NCBI RefSeq assembly: GCF_018343665.1
Contig: NZ_JAGYPM010000001.1
Span: 1,087,619 to 1,151,618, forward strand
Source: Cytobacillus citreus
GTDB taxonomy: Bacteria; Bacillota; Bacilli; Bacillales; Cytobacillaceae
Reading direction: 5' to 3'
DNA length: 64,000 bases
This document shows positions 1 through 8,482 of this stretch, in pieces. How positions within the stretch are numbered: position 1 is the first letter of the stretch; each line of letters starts with the position of its first letter. A program made the position numbers and the translations under genes. The notes below the pieces were generated by a model that was not told the origin of the DNA, did not search any database, and saw nothing but the letters and a program-made list of their open reading frames with translations.

Positions 1-379
1 CCGCACGTTTATAAGCATTTTTTATTGTTTGATCTGTTGTTTCGTCAGCGACTTCTAAATAAAAATCCACAGTTTGCTGTTCATCAATTAGTGCATACTC
101 CAGCCCTCTTTTATAATTGTTAGGGCATCGATCCATTAATTGAGGACTTGGTTGTCTACCAGTTAGATTTACATACATTTGTGAAAATGTTTGAAGATGC
201 TTACTTTCATCTTGTTTTATTTCAAGGATTTGCTCTTTTTCTTTTTGTGTTGGCGCCATATTTGCTAGTTTTTGATAGCATTGAATAGCACTGTACTCAC
301 CATTAATAGCTTTCGTTAAATTTGCGATTATTTTTTCAGTTTGTCTATATGAATTTGTATAATCATAATATGGATACAA
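1..379 (-). CDS. Ferritin-like domain protein (3' end beyond window)
   Basis: The visible 126 residues begin at a TTG (377-379) seven bases after a GAGGAGG ribosome binding site; no ATG competes. The sequence has ferritin/rubrerythrin-like helices. The first carries GEYSAIQCY, with a candidate metal-ligand Glu; the second carries DESKH, an ExxH-like ligand pair. A later helix contains LEYALIDEQQTVDFY, with further acidic ligands. Such small Bacillus ferritin-like proteins are usually annotated only by fold. Iron or oxidative-stress roles are inferred. The end of the gene lies outside the window, so its length and full ligand set cannot be judged. Confidence 0.75.
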   Translation of the reverse strand, partial: MYPYYDYTNSYRQTEKIIANLTKAINGEYSAIQCYQKLANMAPTQKEKEQILEIKQDESKHLQTFSQMYVNLTGRQPSPQLMDRCPNNYKRGLEYALIDEQQTVDFYLEVADETTDQTIKNAYKRA

Positions 380-568
380 TTCTATACCTCCTCATCAAAA
401 AAATATCCCTTTATAATACGAGAAGTTAAAGATAATGTGCCTATTTTTGATTCTTTTGTTTGGAAGTAAAAAATTGTATTTGAGATGAATAATCGAAAAA
501 CAAACAAAAATTAAATTGATTATGGTATTATATTGTACCGTATGGTTGTTACATAGGAGGTACAAGTT

Positions 569-1561
569 TTGTGCAAATTTAATCGAATCATCATTTTTGT
601 TTTTACTATTTTTAGCTTTTTTATACTCCCTACATTAACAGCAGCTCATAATGGAGCACGGGATGAATTAGGAGGGCATTTTCGCAAGGCAGATTGTGTC
701 TATTTACTTCATGAACCTTCCTCTATTGCAAAAACAGCAGCCAATATGGAGGAACTCATTCAATTAATTAAAAAATATAACAGCAATTCCAGTTGTGCAT
801 CTGGTTTGTCCAAAGAAAAAGTGGATTTAGAAGGCTATTCATTTCCAAACCAAAGTAAAACAGATCAAACGGAAGTTTTACCACCATCTGTTGATATGTC
901 TTCTACAGAAGGACCAAATGAGGCAATTAAGTTAGGAATGAGGTACCCCGCTGAACTTGTAAAATGCATCGATGGGGATACTGCACACTTTAAGATAAAC
1001 GGACAAACCTATAAAACAAGATTTTTATATATCGATACACCAGAAAGCACAAACAAAATAGAACCGTTTGGAAAAGAGGCAAGTACATATACATGCTCCT
1101 ACTTAAGATCTGGAAATATTACTCTGGAAACGGATGGAGATCGTGTTTTCGATAAATATAATCGCTTGCTTGCATGGGTTTGGGTTGATGATCAATTGCT
1201 TCAAGAGGAAATAACAAAAGCTGGTTTAGTTGAGGATTTCTATGATTATGGAAACTATTTATATGAAGACCGCATTGTTTCTGCAATGGCTGAGGCAAAA
1301 AAATTATCAAAGGGTATGTACGCACCTTCAGATGAAGAGAAGAATGATATAGAAAATAAATCAGTGGCCATTCCTGATAAAACCGAAGAAACTTCTACGG
1401 ATAATACACAAACAGAAAAAATCGATAACAATCAAAAGGATGAAAGCAGCAAAGCGAAAGAAAAAAAGAATGAGGAAAATGGGATTTCTGACAAAGTAAT
1501 AATTGGATTATTAGTAATCGTTTTTCTGTATATTTTTATTAAAAGAAAAAATAGAAAATAA
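569..1561 (+). CDS. Cell-surface thermonuclease-family nuclease with N-terminal YHYH-like domain
   Basis: A 330-residue protein starting at TTG 569, eight bases after ATAGGAGG. Residues 1-26 are a signal peptide ending near TAA-AH. Residues 26-50 (AHNGARDELGGH) match the short His-rich motif of the YHYH domain, found at the N-terminus of exported Bacillus proteins. Residues about 126-255 are a staphylococcal-nuclease (TNase) fold with the expected catalytic pattern: DGDT, then TRFLYIDTPES (Arg, Asp, Glu), then the second Arg in DKYNRLLAW. A charged Lys/Glu-rich linker follows. A C-terminal hydrophobic helix (IIGLLVIVFLYIFI) before a basic tail should hold the enzyme on the outer membrane face. 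It probably degrades extracellular DNA or RNA at the surface. Monocistronic, with its own terminator. Confidence 0.85.
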   Translation: MCKFNRIIIFVFTIFSFFILPTLTAAHNGARDELGGHFRKADCVYLLHEPSSIAKTAANMEELIQLIKKYNSNSSCASGLSKEKVDLEGYSFPNQSKTDQTEVLPPSVDMSSTEGPNEAIKLGMRYPAELVKCIDGDTAHFKINGQTYKTRFLYIDTPESTNKIEPFGKEASTYTCSYLRSGNITLETDGDRVFDKYNRLLAWVWVDDQLLQEEITKAGLVEDFYDYGNYLYEDRIVSAMAEAKKLSKGMYAPSDEEKNDIENKSVAIPDKTEETSTDNTQTEKIDNNQKDESSKAKEKKNEENGISDKVIIGLLVIVFLYIFIKRKNRK

Positions 1562-1575
1562 TTTCCAAACAAAAC

Positions 1576-1622
1576 TGCACTATGATTGATCAACAAATTC
1601 TATCAATCATAGTGCAATTTTT
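1576..1622 (+). terminator. Rho-independent terminator of the nuclease gene
   Basis: A perfect 15-bp stem (1576-1590 with 1602-1616), 11-base loop, followed by ATTTTT. It lies between convergent genes (nuclease and thiT) and also has a run of A on its left side, so it may stop transcription in both directions. Confidence 0.85.
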
Positions 1623-1641
1623 AATGAAGTCCCCTATTTTA

Positions 1642-2241
1642 TTATGATACTATTTTATGCTCGATTGCTAGTGTATTGTCTTTTCTAATAATTAATCTAG
1701 GCGCAGTTGATACTAATAGGACAGCAACAAATGAACATAATGTAAATGCACCTAGCATTGTTACACCATTTACCGCGAATGAGAATAGAATTGGATCCAT
1801 TCCTTCTGGTGCGTACTCTCCAAAGAAAATTGCTCCTGCAATGAAATGCCAGAAATATCGCGCCAGACTGCCAACAAATATTGCGGCAACGATCCATCCA
1901 TAGGCTTTTTTCTTGTCGCCGAAACGCAATTCCTTTTGTATCAGATTAAAAAATAAACCTGCAAAACCAATGCAAGCAAATGCGATGAAATATTCAATGA
2001 ATGCTTGAGTAGGTGTAGCAATCCAAGCGTCACCCATTACGATCTGAAGAATACCCCAAAGTAAACCTGAGATTAAGCTAACACGAAACCCCCAGCGAAA
2101 GGCTAGAATAAAAATAGGTATCATTGCAACTGAAATCGAAATATTTGGTGTTGGCTTAATCGATGGCAATAAATCTAGAACAATAGCAAATGCAGCAAAA
2201 AAAGAAGCCTCGATCAATGCAATCAGACTTATTTTCTTCAT
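1642..2241 (-). CDS. thiT: Thiamine ECF-transporter substrate-binding subunit ThiT
   Basis: A 199-residue integral membrane protein of the YuaJ/ThiT family, the S component that binds thiamine and docks to the shared EcfAA'T energy-coupling module. Six hydrophobic segments are visible, and the family motif with conserved aromatic residues (GSLARYFWHFIAGAIFFGEYAP) sits in the second half; this region forms part of the thiamine pocket. ATG 2241 is chosen because AAGGGGAG lies seven bases upstream. An in-frame start 24 bases earlier has no such site. A TPP riboswitch immediately upstream supports the substrate assignment. Confidence 0.92.
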   Translation of the reverse strand: MKKISLIALIEASFFAAFAIVLDLLPSIKPTPNISISVAMIPIFILAFRWGFRVSLISGLLWGILQIVMGDAWIATPTQAFIEYFIAFACIGFAGLFFNLIQKELRFGDKKKAYGWIVAAIFVGSLARYFWHFIAGAIFFGEYAPEGMDPILFSFAVNGVTMLGAFTLCSFVAVLLVSTAPRLIIRKDNTLAIEHKIVS

Positions 2242-2248
2242 AAAAAAT

Positions 2249-2283
2249 CTCCCCTTTTGTGTCATACGTTACCTCAAGGGGAG
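2249..2283 (-). promoter_or_regulatory. Anti-SD/SD switch of the TPP riboswitch
   Basis: On the minus strand the linker contains CTCCCCTT (2283-2276). It is complementary both to the aptamer P2 strand AAGGGGAG (2401-2394) and to the identical Shine-Dalgarno AAGGGGAG (2256-2249). With TPP bound, the aptamer keeps its copy and CTCCCCTT is free to mask the SD. Without TPP, CTCCCCTT pairs with the aptamer strand and the SD is open. Pairing is read from sequence; the mechanism is inferred. Confidence 0.65.
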
Positions 2284-2310
2284 AATAGAAATTCATGCAA
2301 AATAAACATT

Positions 2311-2402
2311 CTATTCATGCCACATTCCTACGCTAGAATTAACTAACAGGTTCGAAGGGTCAGAACAACTATGTGTTCACTCTCAGCAATTTGCTCCCCT
2401 TG
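2311..2402 (-). promoter_or_regulatory. TPP (thi-box) riboswitch of thiT
   Basis: Read on the minus strand the aptamer shows the classic conserved blocks: AGGGGAGC, CTGAGAG, GACCCTT-GAACCTG and CTAGCGTAGGAA, closed by CCACA/TGTGG (P1). Thiamine pyrophosphate binding should turn off thiT. The expression platform appears translational (see the separate entry on 2249-2283). Confidence 0.93.
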
Positions 2403-2632
2403 TGGTTACGTTTATGTAATTATTCCTAAATTAGTATATATTACTTTCCAACATATGTGAAGTTGAAATGACTATTTTACTCCTTTCTCAACTTTTATAA
2501 TTCCATATTAAATTTTGTTTTCTTAATTTAACGAATATAATTTCCAATGTTTTCTTCACTTTACATGAAAATGGGTCTATCCCTACCCTATTTATGTTAT
2601 TTATAATAAAAATACATAAGGGAGGGAATAAG

Positions 2633-4363
2633 TTGAAATTACGTATAAATAAAGCATCAACAATTACAATAATATTTGTAGCGTTTTTGGTGATTTTAGC
2701 AGCAGTAATTTGGACTGTTCAAGCAGGAAAAAAAGCTGAACAAATTCCTTTTTCCTCCGTTGAGAACTTAGTAATTGCTCAAAAAGGTGAGTTAGTTACA
2801 ATCAATGAACAAAAAGACGGAAAGCTTTTTATTTCAACGAGTAAAGGTAATTATGTTTCATATATTCCTCCGAACAGCCAAATGATAGATAATATAGTAG
2901 AAAACTATAATGTTCAATATACATTTTCTTCTAGCAGCCCTTATACTCCATGGATTTTTGGCGGGTTGGTTGCGTTCCTGGCAGGAATAGGCATTTATTT
3001 ATATAAATCCGGAAAAGGCGGTCTAGGAGCTGCTAATTCATTGAAGCAAAGTGTTTCTAAAGCAACAGCTCTACCCTCTATTTCGCTTGCCGATGTAGGC
3101 GGTATTCAAGGTGAAATGAAAGAGGAAATTTTGCAAACTCTAACAACAATTAAAGATCCAAATCGCTCTCTCAAAATGGGCGTTAAACCTCCAAAAGGCA
3201 TATTACTATACGGTCCTCCTGGGACTGGTAAAACATTACTTGCCCAAGCGATCGCAAAGGAAATTAGTGCTACCTTTTTTTCTACGAGTGGTTCTGCATT
3301 TAATGAAATGTTTGTTGGTGTCGGAGCTTCTCGTGTCCGGACATTATTCCAAAATGCAAGAAAGCAAAAGCCTGCTGTCGTATTTATCGATGAAGTCGAT
3401 GCCCTTGCTGGTAAAAGAAAACAGCATGGCGGTGAGGAAAGTGAAAAAACATTAACGGAGCTTCTCGTTCAGCTTGATGGTGGACAATCAAATGATGGGA
3501 TCCTATTCATCGCTGCAACGAATCGGAAGGATATGCTCGATGATGCCTTCCTACGTCCCGGTCGTATTGATTTTTCTTTCCATGTCCCGCTTCCAGATAC
3601 AAATGGCAGAAAAGAAATTATTGAAATTCAAGCAAAAGATCGTGTTTTGGCAGACGATGTTAAGGATTCACTTGAAGATCTGGCAGAAAGTACTTCAGGT
3701 TTTTCAGGCGCAGAGCTTCATTCCCTTTTTGAAACAGCAAGCAGAAGAGCTGTTCGAAATGGACAGGAAGTAATCTCGAAAGAAGATCTAGATTTTGCAC
3801 TGGATCGTACCGTCCTTGGAAGTACAACAAGAGTCTTGCAAGATCCTGATACAAAACAGAGAGTGGCTATTCATGAAGCTGGGCATGCTCTTGTTGCCGC
3901 AATTACTAAACCTGGCTCTATTCGTAAAGCGACCATTATTCCGCGTGGACAAGCACTTGGTTATGTTGCACCGATTCCGAAAGAAATGCACTTATCAACT
4001 ACAAGTGATATGCTTGATCAAGTAGCCATGATCTTGGCAGGTGGTGTAGCTGAGCGGCTCATTCTGGGTGAACATAGCATTGGGGTAAGCGGTGACGTCC
4101 AACAAGCCAAGCATGTGATAGAGCAAATGGTTGATACAGGTTTACTTGAGGATGGTTTTACATTAACCTTTAATAAGGTTGAAAAAGAAACAAAAATGCA
4201 AGAGCTTTTCCATAAGGCTTTAGAAAAAACCGAACTACTCATCAATACCAATCGATTACAATTTGATTCATTAGTCCAAGCACTACTGAAAAAAGAAACA
4301 TTAGAAGGCTCTGAAGTTCAAAAAATTGTTTCATCTTCAGAAAAAGAATGTTCTTTTGCATAA
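2633..4363 (+). CDS. FtsH-type membrane AAA+ zinc metalloprotease (paralogue)
   Basis: A 576-residue protein starting at TTG 2633 with AAGGGAGG seven bases upstream; an in-frame ATG at 2594 lacks a binding site. Order of parts: N-terminal TM helix, an extracytoplasmic region of about 75 residues, a second TM helix (WIFGGLVAFLAGIGIYLY), the AAA+ module with Walker A GPPGTGKT, Walker B VVFIDEVDAL and arginine-finger region RPGRID, then an M41 peptidase domain with zinc motif HEAGH and a downstream Asp in GVSGD. All catalytic residues are present. The sequence diverges from housekeeping FtsH (unusual linker; about 60-70 residues shorter), so this is likely a second, specialised membrane protease for degrading membrane or damaged proteins. 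Monocistronic. Confidence 0.88.
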   Translation: MKLRINKASTITIIFVAFLVILAAVIWTVQAGKKAEQIPFSSVENLVIAQKGELVTINEQKDGKLFISTSKGNYVSYIPPNSQMIDNIVENYNVQYTFSSSSPYTPWIFGGLVAFLAGIGIYLYKSGKGGLGAANSLKQSVSKATALPSISLADVGGIQGEMKEEILQTLTTIKDPNRSLKMGVKPPKGILLYGPPGTGKTLLAQAIAKEISATFFSTSGSAFNEMFVGVGASRVRTLFQNARKQKPAVVFIDEVDALAGKRKQHGGEESEKTLTELLVQLDGGQSNDGILFIAATNRKDMLDDAFLRPGRIDFSFHVPLPDTNGRKEIIEIQAKDRVLADDVKDSLEDLAESTSGFSGAELHSLFETASRRAVRNGQEVISKEDLDFALDRTVLGSTTRVLQDPDTKQRVAIHEAGHALVAAITKPGSIRKATIIPRGQALGYVAPIPKEMHLSTTSDMLDQVAMILAGGVAERLILGEHSIGVSGDVQQAKHVIEQMVDTGLLEDGFTLTFNKVEKETKMQELFHKALEKTELLINTNRLQFDSLVQALLKKETLEGSEVQKIVSSSEKECSFA

Positions 4364-4366
4364 AAT

Positions 4367-4395
4367 GCCGGCTCTCTTTAGGGCCGGTTTTTTTA
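4367..4395 (+). terminator. Terminator of the ftsH-like gene
   Basis: A GC-rich hairpin (CCGGC with GCCGG) followed by seven T directly after the stop codon. Confidence 0.85.
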
Positions 4396-4586
4396 TCTTT
4401 TGTTGACTTATTTTGATCCGGAAAATATCTGTAATTCCGGCAAATTACGCTAATTTTTGATTGAGGAAATCAGGAAATGTCTGAATTTGCGCTTTCCCGA
4501 GAAATATTAATTGAATATTTCGCTTATCAATAAATAACCAATCTAACTTGCATTATTTTTATTTTTAGAGCATAAACTATATTCAA
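4396..4586. other. Intergenic, no gene seen
   Basis: AT-rich spacer with no open frame and no recognisable promoter or repeat beyond short AT tracts. Confidence 0.5.
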
Positions 4587-4658
4587 GACCGTCCACCTCT
4601 TCTAACTTCGCATCGTTGCGGGACTAACCAGATCGGAATGTGGACGGTCCAATTTTTT
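4587..4658 (+). repeat. Long inverted repeat followed by T-run
   Basis: GACCGTCCAC (4587-4596) is perfectly inverted at 4640-4649 across a 43-base spacer, and AATTTTTT follows. It may be a terminator-like scar of a lost gene, a small RNA or a MITE-like element. No neighbouring gene needs it: the ftsH-like gene already has a terminator. Confidence 0.45.
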
Positions 4659-4668
4659 GAATACCATT

Positions 4669-4964
4669 TTAGCAGGTTTTTCTTTTTTCTAATACAACTG
4701 ATGAATTTTCTACATATAATTCATTTGTATATTCGATTAGCCTAATTTCACATCCTATTCCGTTGTGAATAGATTTTCTTCTAATAATATCTGCTTTCGT
4801 ATTTTCGACATATACCTTATCCCTTTCGGTAATATTTACTTCGAGTTTCTCCTCTCCTATTGAAAATGGTATGATGGATGATTTTTCTTAACCGTTATGT
4901 TTTCGCCACCCATTTCTGCTACTTTGCTTGTACCATACTTAAGCTTGATATCATAATTATCCAT
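4669..4964 (-). pseudogene. Frameshifted small gene of unknown function
   Basis: From ATG 4964 the frame encodes about 35 residues (MDNYDIKLKYGTSKVAEMGG...) and then shifts at an A-rich tract near 4885. A second frame continues for about 70 residues (SSIIPFSIGEEKLEVNITER... ending VVLEKRKTC) to a stop at 4669. Adding one A to the tract joins the two into a protein of about 98 residues. I do not recognise the family, and no strong ribosome binding site precedes the ATG. This is either decay or a sequencing error in a homopolymer. Confidence 0.45.
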
Positions 4965-5044
4965 ATATTTTCAAAATCCACACAAAATCAACATATTCCT
5001 TTAAAAAAAGAATTGCTTTTGTAACCCAACCTAACTTCCCCGCC

Positions 5045-5116
5045 AACGCCTATCAAATTTCTTGAGAAAGAACTAGATGAAAAGTCCTCGTTCTTCAAGT
5101 AAACGTGCTAGGCGTT
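5045..5116. repeat. Imperfect long hairpin
   Basis: Outer arms AACGCCTA (5045-5052) and TAGGCGTT (5109-5116) enclose a second imperfect pair (CTTGAGAAAGAAC and GTTCTTCAAG). The right arm runs into TTTATTT, so it could end a rightward transcript, but no rightward gene precedes it. Confidence 0.4.
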
Positions 5117-5147
5117 TTATTTGCAATTCAGTTCATATTTTGATAAA

Positions 5148-5203
5148 AAGTCACTGTCCCCTAGTAAGGTAAAGCTTTACAAGACTAGGGAACAGGCACT
5201 CAT
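5148..5203. repeat. Palindromic intergenic repeat element
   Basis: A long near-perfect palindrome centred on GTAAAGCTTTAC. The flanking arms CCCTAGT/ACTAGGG are extended by imperfectly matched bases. It directly abuts the surviving part of a deacetylase pseudogene, so it may mark the break point. Similar short palindromic repeats are common between Bacillus genes. Confidence 0.5.
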
Positions 5204-5211
5204 TTTTAATC

Positions 5212-5528
5212 TGTAAAGAAATTGAGGAAGCAAGCGCCCCGCTTCCATCCACCGTCCGTCCTCCTTATGGAGCCATAAATGGAGATGTCAAAAAGATTTC
5301 CAGCATGACTGGAAAAAACTTTTCCTATGGTCCGTCTATTCAATCGACTGGAAAAGCCGGAATGCGCATTCCATCCATAAGGTGGTTACGGCCTATCTAG
5401 TGCCAGGCTCGATCGTCCTTATACATGATATCCACATGCCTATTGCTGAAGCACTGCCCAACATGCTTAAGGTGCTTAAAAAAGAGGGCTACGAATTCAC
5501 TAACGTACTACATCTGCTTTCCATGTAG
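5212..5528 (+). pseudogene. Polysaccharide deacetylase, C-terminal remnant (frameshifted)
   Basis: The first frame reads KEIEEASAPLPSTVRPPYGAI, containing the RPPYG motif of NodB-type carbohydrate deacetylases. After about 40 residues the frame shifts near 5328. The remaining part continues as LWSVYSIDWKSRNA and GSIVLIHDIH, the family's third and fourth conserved motifs, to a stop at 5526-5528. The N-terminal half, with the metal-binding TFDD motif, is missing here. A matching N-terminal half lies on the same strand at 20.04 kb, beyond the secretion locus. Confidence 0.8.
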
Positions 5529-5590
5529 GAACAGGAAGTAGCGGGTACGTTTTTTGGAAATAGGCATAAAAGCTTGAAAAAGGGAAAGAA

Positions 5591-5622
5591 ATACGCTTAG
5601 AGCTCTCTGAGCGTATATTTTT
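5591..5622. terminator. Hairpin terminator between remnant and secretion operon
   Basis: A stem of about 10-12 bp (ATACGCTTAGAG with CTCTGAGCGTAT), nearly loopless, followed by ATTTTTC on the plus strand. It may be the old terminator of the deacetylase gene. Confidence 0.55.
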
Positions 5623-5693
5623 CATGAATAAATTATTTCTGCTAATTCCCTTCCTACAATCCACCTTTTGGAAATTCGGTTTCTTTGTCTGTC

Positions 5694-7550
5694 TTAACGT
5701 TTAAGCATCTCACGTCTTCTTCTTAATAGCTCGTTAATATCTGATAAAAGATGATTAATTTTATTCAGTTGTCCGGTATTACGGTTTTTGAGGCCATCGA
5801 TTAATCCTTTTATGTGATAAAGTATTGATGTTATTTCATTTTCTATTTGTATAATGTGTCTTTTTCCATAACCAAAATCAGGTTCAATTTCCAATTGTTC
5901 TTTAAGTTGCTTAACACGCTGCCAGACTTGTCTATAGCGGTCTTTATCTTCTTTTTCACGGTCCATTACTTGTTTAAGTAAGCTTAGGATTTCAGATACT
6001 TTGAAGTATGGCTCTTTATCCTTTAATTCTGCAAATGGGGAAGATTCTTCTCTCCGTCCTTGAAGCTTTTTACCAACTAAGAACAAAGATACAATAAATG
6101 AAATTGAGAGTACTAAAGTAATGATTCCTTTGCTAAGAATAATTCTGACTAAAGGAATATCCTCTAGAAATGAAAACATGTTCATATAATAAATAATTGA
6201 TATAAAAGCAATAATTACAGGGGATAAATAAACAAGCCAACTAAAGTCTTTTTTAACAGATGGTGCAGTATATTCATCTGATTCACGACGTTGGGAATTA
6301 TCATGTTCAAGAGTATTGCGTCTATGATCATTGCCCATTTCTAAATTAGGCGGGGTAATGCTAATCGGATCTGCACTTTGCATCGTTCTGTCACTAGGAA
6401 TCGTCTCAAATAGATTTTCATGTTGATCATTTTTATTTGTTTTCTGTTCATTTTGTTTTAGCCTATTACTTGTATTCGAATAGTCTGTCCCTACAGTTTC
6501 GTCATAACTTAGGAATCTTGAATGACTGTTTGAATAATGATTATCTATCGTTAAATTGGAACTGGACTCTTTACTTTGCCTTGCAGCAGCTGGTACCAAA
6601 ACGACTTTAAGAAGTTCTTCGTATGATAAGCCCTGTTTTACTTCAAAAAGGGCATCTGAAAATTCTTTTGCTGACGAAAAACGGTTTTCTCTTGGTGAAC
6701 AAGCTTTTACCACTACATCGCCTAATTTTGCAGGAGCATTCAAAGGACGGTCTGGTATTGCACCCTTTTGCCGCTTTTCAATTGCATGATCAATATCCGA
6801 CATTTCATAGCTTTCCGGATAGGGAGGCAGAAACGGAAGCCTTGCATAATTTAACAATTTATATAGTAATGTTCCCAATGAATATATGTCTACAGTATGA
6901 TCATATTCTTCTAATGCAAGGATTTCGGGAGCGATATAAGCAGGTGTTCCTTTCATTGAAGCGGCCCTTGAAGTGTTCTTTAAAAGCTTAGCAATGCCGA
7001 AATCGCCAACTTTAAAAACTCTTTCTTTATTCACAAATATATTCTCATCTTTAATATCTCTATGGAAGATTCCGTTCGTATGACATAATTCCAATGCAGA
7101 CAGAATATCAAGACCTAAGTCAATGACATTTTCAACTGTAATCTTGTTTTCTTTCAGGTAATTGGCAAGAGGTGTTACATATTCCATACGGATAAAAATA
7201 TCATATCTTAGAGGTACGTCTTGTTTTTCAACTTCGTTGTCATAGTATGTAACAATGTGATTATTGTTCTTTTCAGATAATGACCGTAAAATATTGATCT
7301 CATCAATAATTTCCTGCAGTACAGACTTAAAATAGTTTTCGGCCTTAGAATGATCTCCACCCATAGAATTTAAAACATCATGATATTGTGCTTCGTTCGG
7401 GATGACAATATGTTTTAATGCTGATTCATAATGTCCGCTCTCATTAGTTTTAGATACCTTATAAACGGTACCGAATCCTCCCGATCCAATGAATTCATCG
7501 ACATGATAACCAAGGATTTTTTGACCTGCCAGATTTGAGGAAATTGACAC
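5694..7550 (-). CDS. Membrane Ser/Thr protein kinase of the type VII locus
   Basis: 618 residues from GTG 7550, which has AGGAGG nine bases upstream; an alternative start at 7592 overlaps the phosphatase stop by four bases. A Hanks-type kinase domain fills the N-terminal half with all key motifs: glycine loop GSGGFGTVY, Lys in ALKHIV, catalytic HRDIKDEN, DFG, and GTPAYIAPE. Next comes a polar linker, then two TM helices (about residues 440-500), and a C-terminal predicted coiled coil rich in Lys/Glu/Arg. There are no PASTA repeats, so it is not PrkC. It is the last gene of the operon, directly after its likely antagonist phosphatase. Probable target: the FHA-bearing EssC or another locus protein (inference). 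Confidence 0.88.
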   Translation of the reverse strand: MSISSNLAGQKILGYHVDEFIGSGGFGTVYKVSKTNESGHYESALKHIVIPNEAQYHDVLNSMGGDHSKAENYFKSVLQEIIDEINILRSLSEKNNNHIVTYYDNEVEKQDVPLRYDIFIRMEYVTPLANYLKENKITVENVIDLGLDILSALELCHTNGIFHRDIKDENIFVNKERVFKVGDFGIAKLLKNTSRAASMKGTPAYIAPEILALEEYDHTVDIYSLGTLLYKLLNYARLPFLPPYPESYEMSDIDHAIEKRQKGAIPDRPLNAPAKLGDVVVKACSPRENRFSSAKEFSDALFEVKQGLSYEELLKVVLVPAAARQSKESSSNLTIDNHYSNSHSRFLSYDETVGTDYSNTSNRLKQNEQKTNKNDQHENLFETIPSDRTMQSADPISITPPNLEMGNDHRRNTLEHDNSQRRESDEYTAPSVKKDFSWLVYLSPVIIAFISIIYYMNMFSFLEDIPLVRIILSKGIITLVLSISFIVSLFLVGKKLQGRREESSPFAELKDKEPYFKVSEILSLLKQVMDREKEDKDRYRQVWQRVKQLKEQLEIEPDFGYGKRHIIQIENEITSILYHIKGLIDGLKNRNTGQLNKINHLLSDINELLRRRREMLKR

Positions 7551-7588
7551 TCCAAGACACCTCCTTCCAAGAACGAGATTTACTTTAT

Positions 7589-8443
7589 TCATACAGGGAG
7601 AATTTCTACGATCATTACGGTGATATTATCTGTCCCTCCCTTTTTTCTTTCATTGCCCTGTAAAGCCTTATATACAAGCTCCTCTGCTGCAACTTCTACA
7701 ATTCCGTCATCAAAATAATGTTTTAGGATTATTTGAATATCCGCATCCTCCACAGCATCTGTTAAGCCGTCACTGCAAAGAAGAAACCATGTTCGATCAG
7801 TTATCTTCACAGCTTCTGTGTGATCTCCTTTTAGAACAAAGTATTCATCCCCCATACCTACATAACGAGTCAATTCTTTACTGGATCTAAATCGGCTCAC
7901 TTCCTCGGTTGTCAATAAATTCAAATCCAGCATTCTTTGACCTTCTGTATGATCTTTCGTCATTTGTATGAGCTCATCTTGCCGATACTGATAGATTCGA
8001 CTATCACCAACCTGAATACCTATAGCATGGCCGCTATGCAGAATGAGGGTTGATAAAGTAGCCCCCATACCCATTAAAGATTTATCCATGGAAGACATGA
8101 TAATCATCTCTGAATTCAGGCTGCTGATATATTTTTGATAGCGGTTAACGGCTTCCTCAAGACGACGAGCGGAAAGTATATGGTTACGCATTTCAGATAG
8201 TTTGCTAACAGTAAGAAAACTTGCAACTTCACCAGATTGATGTCCGCCCATTCCATCACTTACTGCAAATAAAGCTTGTGAAACTGTAGTTTGATAGGAT
8301 TTTACGGATTCATCAAAATCATTTTCCAGGTGTAACTGAGAAAGATAATCTCCATTATCCAGCAGGAAATTATCTTCATGATTTTTTCTGAAATTTCCGA
8401 TATTAGATTGTGAAGTTACACGAATTTGAAAATAATCATTCAT
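7589..8443 (-). CDS. PP2C-family Ser/Thr phosphatase of the type VII locus
   Basis: 284 residues with the PPM/PP2C metal-binding and catalytic pattern: an Arg/Asp-rich start with HEDNF, then SDGMGGH, GMGATL, GDSRIY, the CSDGLTD motif, and GGTDNIT near the C-terminus. The fold length (about 240-280) is normal, with no TM helix, so it is cytoplasmic. It resembles PrpC-type phosphatases that reverse Hanks kinases. It sits next to the kinase with stop/start overlap or close spacing, a typical kinase-phosphatase pair. The start is supported by AAGGAAG seven bases upstream. Confidence 0.9.
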   Translation of the reverse strand: MNDYFQIRVTSQSNIGNFRKNHEDNFLLDNGDYLSQLHLENDFDESVKSYQTTVSQALFAVSDGMGGHQSGEVASFLTVSKLSEMRNHILSARRLEEAVNRYQKYISSLNSEMIIMSSMDKSLMGMGATLSTLILHSGHAIGIQVGDSRIYQYRQDELIQMTKDHTEGQRMLDLNLLTTEEVSRFRSSKELTRYVGMGDEYFVLKGDHTEAVKITDRTWFLLCSDGLTDAVEDADIQIILKHYFDDGIVEVAAEELVYKALQGNERKKGGTDNITVMIVEILPV

Positions 8444-8482
8444 CTGATTTCTTCCTTAATCTAAAATTTCTTGCACATATTA

